From Cryptomeria japonica (Eukaryota > Streptophyta > Pinopsida > Cupressales > Cupressaceae): a stretch of 64,000 nt of DNA. Under the pieces are notes generated by a model. It was not told the origin of the DNA. It saw only the letters and a list, made by a program, of their open reading frames with translations, and made no database searches. Positions 10,721 through 19,680 of the stretch are shown one piece after another. A program made the position numbers and the translations under genes. The stretch is taken from assembly GCF_030272615.1 (NCBI RefSeq), contig NC_081406.1, forward strand, positions 471,564,400 through 471,628,399. Reading direction: 5' to 3'. Within the stretch, counting starts at the first letter, position 1. The number at the start of each line of letters is the position of its first letter.

Positions 10721-11548
10721 TTTAAAAATCCTCTTCCAAATTACAACAAAGATGGAACTTCATCATTGAATGATACACGAGGAGCTCGCATCAATCACAT
10801 ATACAATAACACCATCAATCATATATCGATAGATGACAATCAGGTAAATGTCATTAAAATCAAGGACAAACACGAACATGAATCGATCAATGTAACCACT
10901 AGAGCTCAAAAATATGTCTTGAAAGGGGATACATCAACAATGACCACTATCCCCAAGACTCAATATGACTTGGTAAGTCAATTACGAAGAATTCCTGCTC
11001 AAATATCCATACTTGAGTTGTTGAAACTTTCACCAAAACATAAAGACATCCTGGAACAAGCACTATTGGAAAGAAATGTACCTCAAGATTTGGATATTGA
11101 CAAATTTCAAGCCATGGTGGCCTTCATGACAGGGCCTCATAATCTCACCTTTTTTGAGCATGATAATATCTCGTTGAGCCATCCACATAATACTCCCCTT
11201 CACATTGAAGTCTTGGTTTACAAACATCGAGTTAAAAGAGTATTAATAGATGGAGGAGCTGGGCTCAATATCTGTACCTTAAAACTTATCCACACATTAA
11301 GCTTCTCTGAGCAGTCTATTGATCCACACAAAAAGATCACCATCAAAGCATATGATGATGAAGAAATATCATCTAAGGGAACAATTATATTACCTATTCA
11401 AATAGGATCGATACAAAGGGACACTATGTGCCAAGTCTTAGACATAGACCTCACATATAATATTTTATTGGGTCATCCTTGGATACATGAAATGCAAGCG
11501 ATACCTTCAACTTACCACCACTATGTCAAATTCTCGTATAATGGGTAG
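10634..11548 (+). CDS. gag C-terminus plus aspartic protease of element B
   Basis: An open frame of 304 codons that continues the gag zinc-like block and carries the retropepsin. Residues 1-40 hold the MRLKNLVQDTIDRGDL tail of gag. Residues ~115-165 form the conserved pre-protease block (QYDLVSQLRRIPAQISILEL, VPQDLDIDKFQAMVAFM). The active site is VLIDGGAGLNI at residues ~204-214, with the catalytic Asp kept in the DGG form common in Tat-type elements. The flap-side and C-terminal motif NILLGHPWIHEMQAIPST is at ~282-299. It would mature the gag-pol polyprotein. It ends at TAG 11546-11548, and no long frame connects it to RT. This is one of the few stretches of the element without internal stops. 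Confidence 0.8.
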   Translation: MRLKNLVQDTIDRGDLTVDGLKTNGDHGTFKNPLPNYNKDGTSSLNDTRGARINHIYNNTINHISIDDNQVNVIKIKDKHEHESINVTTRAQKYVLKGDTSTMTTIPKTQYDLVSQLRRIPAQISILELLKLSPKHKDILEQALLERNVPQDLDIDKFQAMVAFMTGPHNLTFFEHDNISLSHPHNTPLHIEVLVYKHRVKRVLIDGGAGLNICTLKLIHTLSFSEQSIDPHKKITIKAYDDEEISSKGTIILPIQIGSIQRDTMCQVLDIDLTYNILLGHPWIHEMQAIPSTYHHYVKFSYNG

Positions 11549-11863
11549 GAGATTTCTATATCAGCAAATAATAACCCCTTTCAACATTGCAATGCTATGG
11601 GGGCAGCCCAAGACAACTTAGTTCTACATAATAGGGAAAAACAAACTTCCTCAGCGCCAGATCATCATCAAGAAAAGTTCAAATCTTTATCCATGGATTT
11701 CAAACAAAAGATGAAAATCAAAGAGCAAGGCATGGGAGAATACTCTTTTGAACCCATGTGTCTAACCAACTTACCAGCAGTGCCAAAATCTCATGGGCAA
11801 CCTTCTGCATTAACACATCAAGCAACATAACCCATCACAAAGTTTGATGGCAAATCTATCCAA

Positions 11864-12058
11864 TTGGGCACACTAGCACATGAATTAGAAGAGAAGGACA
11901 TCCTTAGTTGGCTATATAAGGATGAGGAAGAAGTCATAGCTGCTACTATGGAAGTAGCTATACCAACACAACAATATGGAAAAGGATACCTGATCATGCA
12001 ACATATGGGGTACAATGGCAAAGGACCTATAGGCAAGCATCAAGAAGACATCACATAA
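11864..12058 (+). CDS. G-patch-like segment between protease and RT of element B
   Basis: A 64-codon open stretch whose second half reads YGKGYLIMQHMGYNGKGPIG. This fits the G-patch pattern (Gly, hydrophobic pair, aromatic-adjacent MGY, then GxGxxG). G-patch modules bind RNA or activate helicases and occur next to the protease in some retroelements and betaretroviruses. The start is arbitrary because this is a piece of the polyprotein: upstream frames (11597-11830) and downstream frames (12062-12250, Lys-rich) belong to the same broken ORF. A short glycine-rich linker resembling G-patch by chance is the alternative. Confidence 0.5.
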   Translation: MGTLAHELEEKDILSWLYKDEEEVIAATMEVAIPTQQYGKGYLIMQHMGYNGKGPIGKHQEDIT

Positions 12059-13340
12059 CCATTGGATCCTCCTTCACAATTTTCTAGAGACAAAACAAGA
12101 TTGGGCTACAGACACACTCTACCCCCAAAGCAGAAACCAAATAAATATCAAAAACCTCAGTGGAAAGAAAAGAAGAAATATAAGGAGGACTCATGGCAGG
12201 AGGCACTACACGAATCAACAGAAACAATAAGGAAAGAGCGAGAATACTAGGAAAAAGAGAAACAAGAAGAAGAGTTGGCCATTCAAAGAGAATAAGTGTT
12301 TGATGTAGAAGTACACCACGTCCAGGAACCTATTCCAAACAAAGTAGAATCACCCCCTAAAGACATCACTACTCCCTGAGGAGAAACAATATATGAACAA
12401 ATGCAAAGAGTACAAGCAGGATCTGATACAAAATCAGAGAAAACTATCAGACTGGCATCAATTATCAGGGATCTCTTTTCACCTTACAACATACCTGTCA
12501 GCAGCATTGAAAAAATATGGGACAATACTTCTAAGACTAATTCTAATGACTATGAATGGGGCAGTTGTTCAAATGTCACTGAAGATATTCCTGAGAGTAC
12601 TATTCATACACCCCTTTCTCAAGAATGACAAGGCACAGAGCCTAGACTACTTGAATTTGGTCCACAACATATCTATGAAGCCAAAGAAAACGAGCAACGA
12701 CATTACAAGCAAGTCTACATGGAAGACGATACCATTGAAGACCTTGACAATATCATTAACTTATCCAATATCCTAGCCAACCTTAATGATAGCTCTATCA
12801 TGACACTTACTGCAACCAAACTCGACCTACCCAATGACTCTTTACCGCTCGTATTTCCTGATCTCATAGACTGGGATGAACCTAAAAAACCATGACATAC
12901 CTATTTTCCCAGATGATGATTCCATTATCCATTACCTATGTACAGTCAACCCAGAAACAAACTCTACCAACAAACAAAGTAATGACATCTGCAATCAGGA
13001 GAATGCCAAGTCTCTCAGTCGCAAAAATGAATGAAATAAAGGATCTACTGCTGAAAACCAGTCAATGGCAGCACTAGATTACAAAAATGTAAAAATAAAG
13101 GATGCATTTGAGGGTGAAAACCTTTTTAAGGCACCTAAGGATGGGAGACTTGACACTCTTCCTGAACACTATCAGGAGCGATCACCCATATTGATTGAGC
13201 CCACTCAATCAATCAACATTGGTACAAAAGAAGCAACCAAAAACATACACCTAGCATAATCTCTGACAGATGAAGAAAAACTAGAGTTTATCAAATTCTT
13301 CAAAGAAAAGAAAATCAATTTTGCTTGGTCCTATGCATAT
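12059..13340 (+). pseudogene. Protease-to-RT linker of element B, decayed
   Basis: About 1.3 kb of broken frames with polyprotein-like composition: Lys/Glu-rich near 12100-12300, acidic near 12700-12900. The last open piece, 13065-13259, contains IKDAFEGENLFKAPKDGRLD and LPEHYQERSPILIEPTQSIN, as expected just before RT in Tat-type elements. Stops at 12250 and 13257 and repeated frame changes are visible. No catalytic motif is present. Confidence 0.6.
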
Positions 13341-14174
13341 ATGCCCATGATTGATCCACATTTAATCATGCATCACTTATCTTTTTCTCCAGGAGCTAAG
13401 CCAGTCAAGCAAAAATTAAGAAAGATGAATCCACATGTAGCACTAATGGTCAAAGCTGAACTAAAGAAACTATTAGACGTTGGATTTATTCGACCTATAA
13501 ATTATGCTGAATGGATTTCAAACATCATGCCAGTTTCAAAACTAGATGGAAGAATCAGGATATGCACAGATTTTAGGGATGTTAACAAAGCCTATCCAAA
13601 GGATGACTTTCCTTTGCCCAACATCGACATAATTGTAGACCTCACAACAGGCCATGCAATGCTATCATTAATGGATAGTTTTTTTGGCTATAATCAAATC
13701 AAGATAGCTCCAGAGGATCAAGATAAAACAACGTTCACATGTCCTTAGGGAAATTATTGTTTAAATGTCATGCCTTTTGGCTTAAAGAATGCTGGGGAAA
13801 CTTATCAACGAGCCATGACAACAATCTTTCATGATATGATGCATACCTTCATGGAAGACTATGTGGATGATTTACTGGCTAAGTCATTTACTCGAGCAAA
13901 ACATCTGGGCATATTAGAGAAAATATTTGAAAGATTGGAGAAATTCCAAGTCAGGCTCAACCCTAAGAAGTGTGTCTTCGGGGTAACATCAGGCAAATTA
14001 TTAGGCTACATCATGTCAACAAAAGGCATTGAAGTAGATCCAGCGAAGGTACAGGCCATCATGGAGATGCCACCTCCCAAGAACATTAGCCAACTCAGAT
14101 CTCTACAAGTATGGCTCTAGTCAATCAGGCGATTCATCGCCCAACTAGCAAATAAAAGTCTACCATTCAATCAT
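13261..14174 (+). pseudogene. Reverse transcriptase of element B, with in-frame stops
   Basis: RNA- and DNA-dependent DNA polymerase of the element. Motifs in order: SFSPGAKPVKQKLRKMNP, IRPINYAEWISNIMPVSKLD, IRICTDFRDVNKAYPKDDFP (fingers), MLSLMDSFFGYNQIKIAPED (first catalytic Asp), FTCP then a stop then GNYCLNVMPFGLKNAGETYQ (palm) and EDYVDDLLAKS (catalytic DD pair). The thumb region is LNPKKCVFGVTSGKLLGY. All three catalytic aspartates are kept. The TAG at 13746-13748 sits where the family has Trp, and the TAG at 14118-14120 where Gln is expected; both fit single transitions. The sequence therefore codes a good RT apart from the stops. Confidence 0.9.
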
Positions 14175-14690
14175 TTGCTACATAAGAATGTACCATTCAG
14201 ATGGGAAGCCAAATGTGCAAAATTGTTCTATCAAATCAAGCAATATTTAATGAATCCACTAGTTCTGGTACCACCAATAGCAGGAAAACCGTTTATTCTC
14301 TACATATCAACAACAAACATATCATTGGGGGCACTATTAGCACAAGAAGATCAAGAAGGCAAGGAACGAGCTATCTACTACATCTACAAAACTTTAAACG
14401 GCTATGAACTCAATTACACATTTATTGAGAAGGCCTGTTTAGCTGTAGTCTTCGCTTCTCAAAAGTTTTGACATTACATGCTAGCTCAAACAATCCAACT
14501 AATAGAAAAAAATGATCCTCTCTAGTATTTACTCAGCAAAGCGGCTCTCATAGGCAGTCTAGCTAAATGGGTCATGATTCTCAGTGAATTTGATATCCAC
14601 TACACAGAGCGTCAGGTTATCAAAGGACAAGTAATTGCAAATCAATTAGCTGAAGCACCACTACTAGATAAGCAACCAATGGAGGTCTAA
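14175..14690 (+). pseudogene. RT-linked RNase H of element B
   Basis: The Ty3-type RNase H follows RT directly: VPFRWEAKCAKLFYQIKQYL (connection), then KPFILYISTTNISLGALLAQ, where the expected first Asp of the family is replaced by Ser/Thr, then NYTFIEKACLAVVFASQKF. After a stop at 14469-14471 come HYMLAQTIQLI and LIGSLAKWVMILSEFDIHY, with further stops near 14523. It would remove the RNA template. Loss of the usual D in the YISTTN block suggests reduced function of this first RNase H, as proposed for elements that acquired a second one. Confidence 0.75.
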
Positions 14691-15288
14691 TTTCTAGATA
14701 GGGATGTCCTTACTATTACCACCAAGCAATGGAACCTGTACTTTGATGGTTCCTACACAATATGGCTCAGGTGTCGACATCTTGTTCGTCACTCCTGAAG
14801 GACACACCATACCAAGCCAATATAGACTCATGTTTCCATGCACAAATAACATTATTGAGTATGAAGCACTGGTCATAGGAATCAAAATGGTCATGGAATG
14901 GAGAATCACAGAACTGAAAGTCTATGGAGATTCCCAACTAGTCATAAATCAGATCAACAATGACTATCAGACAAAAGATGACAAGCTGCTACCATACAAA
15001 AGAATGGTGGATGACTTCAAACAATATTTTGTACACATCACCTTCGAGAAAATACCAAGGTTGGACAATAGAGCAACTGATACAATGGCTACTATCGCTT
15101 CACTGCTACAAATTCCAGAGCAACAGAGTCATTATGAGTTTCTGGTAGAGCAACTGTTTTCCCTAGCCTATGACAATTCCGCATCCCATGTTATTTATGC
15201 CTTTACTGGTTTAGACTCTCCTTTATATGGAACAATACATGAGTATCTTAAAACCAATACCCTCTACCCGCAAAGTATGACCAATTAG
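14691..15288 (+). pseudogene. Second (archaeal-type) RNase H of element B, frameshifted
   Basis: A second RNase H domain begins KQWNLYFDGSYT at about 14727 with the catalytic Asp in FDGS. After a frameshift near 14755-14765 it continues GSGVDILFVTPEGHTIPSQY, FPCTNNIIEYEALVIGIKM (catalytic Glu), KVYGDSQLVINQIN (catalytic Asp), PRLDNRATDTMATIASLL (final Asp). This arrangement is the mark of the Tat lineage. The tail to 15288 (YAFTGLDSPLYGTIHEYLK) corresponds to the linker that normally leads into integrase, but the frame ends there and no integrase follows. Confidence 0.85.
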
Positions 15289-15879
15289 TTGCATATCATT
15301 TTACAAATTAGTTGCATGTCTTGTAAATTTCCATTTACTAACATCATATCATTGTCATACATATCATTTTCAAGATACATCTCACAGCATATCATTATCA
15401 TACATCTCATTTTCAAGATACATCTCACAGCATATCATTATCATACATATCATTTTCAAGATACATCTCACAACATATCATTATCATACATCTCATTTTC
15501 AAGATACATCTCACAACATATCATTATCATACATCTCATTTTCAAGATACATCTCACAACATATCATTATCATATATCTCATTTTCAAGATACATCTCAC
15601 AAATCATATCATTACATCATGAATCATACAATCATATCAATCAATATAAAATCAAAAGCATGTATCTAAGCATTACATCATCATCATAGAACCATCATAT
15701 CAATGCATAAATCATCATCCATAAAAGCACACCACATGTGGATCAGAAAATCGGTGTCATATATATATATATATATATATATAAACTGGTCAAAATATAC
15801 AAGGGATGTCATGTCTGTCAAAATACAACAAAATGATCAAAATACAATAGAGACAAGTCTCTTAGGTATGACTATCTCC
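15289..15879. other. Non-coding stretch where integrase would be expected
   Basis: After the second RNase H there are about 590 bp with no HHCC, D-D-E or chromodomain-like motif in any frame. It holds the 43-bp tandem repeats, an AT dinucleotide run (15759-15783) and AT-rich DNA, then the 3' end of the antisense PMD gene. Confidence 0.75.
15345..15602 (+). repeat. Six tandem copies of a 43-bp unit
   Basis: Six consecutive near-identical 43-bp units (start CATATCATTATCATACAT, end ATACATCTCACA). The first begins at 15345 and the array ends at 15602 without a length change, differing by only a few substitutions per unit. They lie between the end of pol and the antisense PMD gene. Confidence 0.95.
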
Positions 15880-17869
15880 TCAAGCTGATGGTCTCGCAAC
15901 AGATGTCCCAGCTCCTGGATCTCTAGGTGGATCACGTCGAGAAGGCCCTGTAACACCTCTGCTCTCCGTCCCTGACTGACTCCAAGTTGACCGACTAGCA
16001 TTAAAACTAGGAGCCCTCTGCTCTCTGGGGACTAGGTCCTCATACAACTGCTATAGTACTCAACTGCCATGGTAGTGTACCGTATCTCCCTCAGTGTGTC
16101 CCACATCGGGGCACCCGCTATCACTCTCTGCAGTCTCTCTACAAGCTCCTCTACTCGACCTTGACGCTCTCTCTCCGTATCTCGCTCGACGGTAATCTGC
16201 GTAATCTGACACTTCTGCGCCAGTACCTGTGCCTGCAGCTACTGCACTGACAACTATAGAGACCTAATCTATGCATCCTCTCGGTGGGTGGGTACCCGCA
16301 TCTAAATGGGTACTTGTGTCATGGTACCCCCTATCCCTGTCTCTGTCCTAGGCATTGGTGGAGGTAATACATCTAATCTCCTCCTTTGATTCAACCACCT
16401 AAACTCATCCATCCCACCCACAACTGCTATAACCTTGCCCACCCGACCAATTCTACCAACTCCAACCACCAAATCTCCCCTCCCTCCCTCACCAACTACT
16501 TGCCTGACTACTCCACCTCCTCTCCTCCCTCTATCTCCTCCATCCCCTCCTCTATATATTCGTCTCCCTCTACCACCTCCCCTCCCGACTCCCCTGTCAT
16601 CTCCTCCACCATCCCCATATCCCTCCTCCAACTCCTCTCCCTCATCTCTCCATCTCCCTAGCCTCTCAGTTTTCTCATCCTCATCATCATCAAAAGCGGG
16701 AATCATCTCTGCTGGATCTGATATCCATGCTACGACATGGGCCATGAAGAGTGCTGCAAACTCCTCCGTCATCCCCACATATACCACTCCGAACTTGTAG
16801 TCCCATATCTATTCGACCAAATGCATGTACTCCTCCACCACTGCTGCACTATTAATAGTCGGACCCCACTCTGGCATATCCTACCTCCGACAAGCATATA
16901 AGCATGCTCCCTGTGGTATACCCTGCTGTCGACCATACTGCCGCTGAACTTGGTTGTGCAAGAACCTCTCAATGATAAAAGGTGTCCGCCCTATCAAGTA
17001 TCATGACATATATACATAGGGCATCTCTAGCCCATCCTCCACCCACACCTCGCACTCAATATATGGTCTCCAGATGACCGTATCAATATCATCCAACACT
17101 CTCCTCCAATGCTCTAGTTTGCTCAGCTTACGCTGGACAAATATCCCTGTGTATCCATATACATAAGCACGACCAACTAGCCTATCCCTGTTTGCAAGTG
17201 GCCTCATTGCGGGAATGTGCTCCCAAGCCCACACCTGTAATAATGTGACCCTGACTGATAAACTGTTGTATCCTAAATACACCACCTGGTGCAACTCTCT
17301 ATACAAATGGGCCAACATGCAAGACCCCCAAGCAAACCTGCGACCCTGTGTCACCATATCCTCAAGAACTAATCCCCATCCAATTGCCAATCCCTTCGAC
17401 CTATGGTTGGGACATAAGAAGCCACCTACAAAACCTTCCAGTACCAATGGTAGTGGGGCATAATCAAAATCTATGAACTCCTGCCAAGGGATCGCGTATC
17501 CACAAATATGGTCATCATGGAAAATTTGGTGCAGCGCCTCTGTCCCATCCTCCTTGGTCTGCTCATAAGGCAATAGTGCCCCTACCACAAGAATGCGTAG
17601 AATCGGATAACATTCCTCTGGAGTGAGTGTAATCTTGTCCGTAGCCAAGTGAAATGTGTTTGTGTCACTGTGCCACCTCTCTGCCAATGCTGTCAACAAA
17701 CCCCGGTTAATGATATACCGAGGCATGTCCAACAAAGAGGACAACCCACATCTCTCAATGATATCTCTATCCGCATGTGTCAATCACGGAATCATAGACC
17801 ATGGCCTAGGAAATATCTCTCATGACTGAAGAACACCAAGCCGTTCCCGTCACAAGAAAAACATGTCCA

Positions 17870-18500
17870 AGTATCAGTTCCCATATCTATATGATATATC
17901 AAAATCAAAATTCCATATCAACTTGAAACCAATCCATAACAAATCAAGTTTCATATCTAAACTTCAAATCCATATCGAAATTAAAATTCCATATCAACTT
18001 GAAACAACGAAAATCAAATCAAGTTCCATATCAAAAATCAAATTCATATCGAAATCACAATTCCATATCAACTTGAAACCAATCCATATCAAATCAAGTT
18101 TCATATCAAAAATCAAATCCATATCGAAATCACAATTCCATATCAACTTGAAACAACGAAAATCAAATCAAGTTTCACATCAACAATCAAATCCATATCA
18201 AAATCACATTTCCATATCAACTTGAAACAACGAAAATCAAATCAATTTCCATATCGAAAATCAAATCCATATCAAAATCACAATTCCATATCAACTTGAA
18301 ACAACAAAAATCAAATCCATATCGAAATCAAAAATCCATATCAACTTGAAACAAATCCATATCAAATCCAGTTTCATATCGAATATCAAATCCATATCGA
18401 GAAATCAAATCAAATCCATATCAAGAAACAACTCAAAAATCCATATCACACAACTCATATCAAGAACCATATCGGAAATCATAGATCAAAACTCATATCG
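17870..18500 (+). repeat. Degenerate interspersed repeats of CATATC/ACTTGAAAC type
   Basis: At least eight imperfect copies of a unit containing CCATATCAACTTGAAAC and AAATCAAATCCATATCGAAATC, with variable spacing. Low-complexity A/C/T-rich DNA inside the PMD intron; no coding signal. Confidence 0.8.
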
Positions 18501-18766
18501 GACATCACATTCATGACAAAAATCAAAGATCCAAATCAACAAAAAATCAGGATCATCATTCAATCAATCAGCTTGGAACTTCAACAACAAAAGCAACTTA
18601 AAAAATCTATCAAACAATCACGAATCAACACAACAAGTACAAAATTGGCTAAAACATCCATCCAGAAATACTTGGCAAACACCTACCTACCCCAACCCAT
18701 CTTCCTTCTTCTATTTTTCCCCCGCAACATCATCTTGTCTCTCCTTTCTAGCTACATTTTCTGGCT

Positions 18767-19101
18767 ACGCGCTAAGAAATATCCCCCACGCGCCAAGCTT
18801 CTACCTATGCACTAGCTAAACTCAGCTACGCGCTAGCAACTTTACCCCATGCGCTAGGTCTACCCTACGCGCTACCTCGTTCCCTGCATGCGCTACCCGT
18901 TCAACCCTATGCGCTAGGTTACCCTATGCGCTACTCTGTCCCGGTATGCGCTACCCTGTTAGCCCTATGCGCTATCCTACCCGATGCACTACCCTAAACC
19001 TGTGACGAGCTATCCGACGCCACCTAGATGCTACCCTAGCTCACTAACCCTACACGCTAACTGTTCTATCGTATGCGCTACGCAAACGACCCGACGCGCT
19101 A
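18767..19101 (-). repeat. Octamer array 3 (minus-strand TAGCGCAT, 21-bp period)
   Basis: On the plus strand the copies read ATGCGCTA or ACGCGCTA. Seventeen copies start at 18767, 18788, 18807, 18828, 18849, 18867, 18888, 18909, 18926, 18946, 18967, 18984, 19005, 19026, 19052, 19073 and 19094. Ten of sixteen intervals are exactly 21 bp. The strand is opposite to arrays 1 and 2, so the motif is in sense with the PMD gene. Confidence 0.85.
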
Positions 19102-19421
19102 ACACGTGAGAATCCGACACAAAAAAAAACGTGATCAAAATTGACAAAACAAAAGTAAATGGGGCAAAATTTAGATGACTTACAGGTGGACCATATGTGG
19201 TGGGCCTCCGGTATCGACGAACAGGCTCGAATCGGTGCGAAGCATAGGGAACCGACATTTTGTCACTCTCCAAATGTCACTCTCACCAAATGTCAAAAGG
19301 CACAAATGATACAAATGAAATCACTTTTTACCTTTTTATAGGGTAAAAGAAAATTAGGGTTAGTAGGTGGGGCATGTATTTTGCTCATGCTCTCGCTTGT
19401 AACCCTAGCAAACATCATTAT

Positions 19422-19535
19422 CGGGAGATGAATCAATTGGCGCACATTAAACACAGACGGGATTTTAAAAAGTGATAAACTCTACAACAATTATCAAATC
19501 AACCAAATTTTCAATTTTTTTTTGATTCATCTTCC
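19422..19535. other. Conserved inverted repeat (putative RNA stem) of element B
   Basis: CGGGAGATGAATCAA (19422-19436) pairs at 13 of 15 positions with TTGATTCATCTTCCA (19521-19535). In element A the terminal AA/TT pairs are GG/CC in the same place, so the two arms changed together. Confidence 0.55.
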
Positions 19536-19666
19536 AAGGGGGCATTATCAATACCATTTATCAAATCTGAGGCACAACATCGACATCTCGACACACGACA
19601 TCACACCGATCAAATTTTGGTGGCACATCAATTTTTTTGAATTAACATGTGCACACACGTCACTTC

Positions 19667-19680
19667 AAAGAGGGGCAAAA
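19667..19680 (+). other. Polypurine tract of element B
   Basis: AAAGAGGGGCAAAA immediately precedes the 3' LTR start at 19681, as in element A. Confidence 0.85.

Larger units (their letters stand above)
17847..19183 (-). other. Putative intron of the element B PMD gene
   Basis: A 1337-bp interval from the GTAAGT donor (19183 downwards) to the damaged acceptor (minus-strand TTCTTGTGACGG, ending 17847). It contains the third octamer array (18767-19101) next to the donor and CATATCAACTTGAAAC-type degenerate repeats (about 17870-18500) next to the acceptor. The homologous interval of element A is 885 bp and differs in sequence. Confidence 0.55.
15880..19258 (-). pseudogene. Antisense PMD gene of element B, two exons, decayed
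   Basis: A PMD-family protein read against gag-pol. Exon 1 (19258-19184, ATG at 19258) encodes 25 residues starting MSVPYASHRFEPV and ending TYGPP, followed by a GTAAGT donor. Exon 2 starts near 17846. Its blocks align with element A: CGLSSLLDMPRYIINRG, LTPEECYPILRI, GGFLCPNHRSKGLAIGW and WAWEHIPAMRPLANRDRLVG, open from 17783 to 17001. Then come RQYGRQQGIPQG, a Gly/Arg/Asp-rich linker (16790-16300) and a coiled-coil-like stretch (16250-16080). The C-terminus matches element A (GVTGP then basic/proline residues) and ends at TGA 15880-15882. Decay: stops where A has Arg (near 17823 and 17784), stops in the linker, frame changes near 17000 and 16300, and the acceptor AG altered to GG at 17848-17847. 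The function of PMD proteins in retroelements is unknown. Confidence 0.75.

Noticed and set aside
15345-15602. CRISPR-like array
   Set aside because: Units are directly adjacent with no unique spacers, and the context is a plant retrotransposon.
15289-15669. 126-codon open frame
   Set aside because: It is a translation of the 43-bp tandem repeats, whose period (43) is not a multiple of three, so the reading has no coding meaning.
16386-16800. Pro/Ser-rich plus-strand ORFs
   Set aside because: They are the complement of the Gly/Arg/Asp-rich linker of the PMD gene on the minus strand.
19031-19183. Continuation of the PMD exon 1 frame past the GTAAGT donor
   Set aside because: The frame is open to 19031, but element A has no matching residues there while the donor position and exon length are shared, so I treat it as intron.
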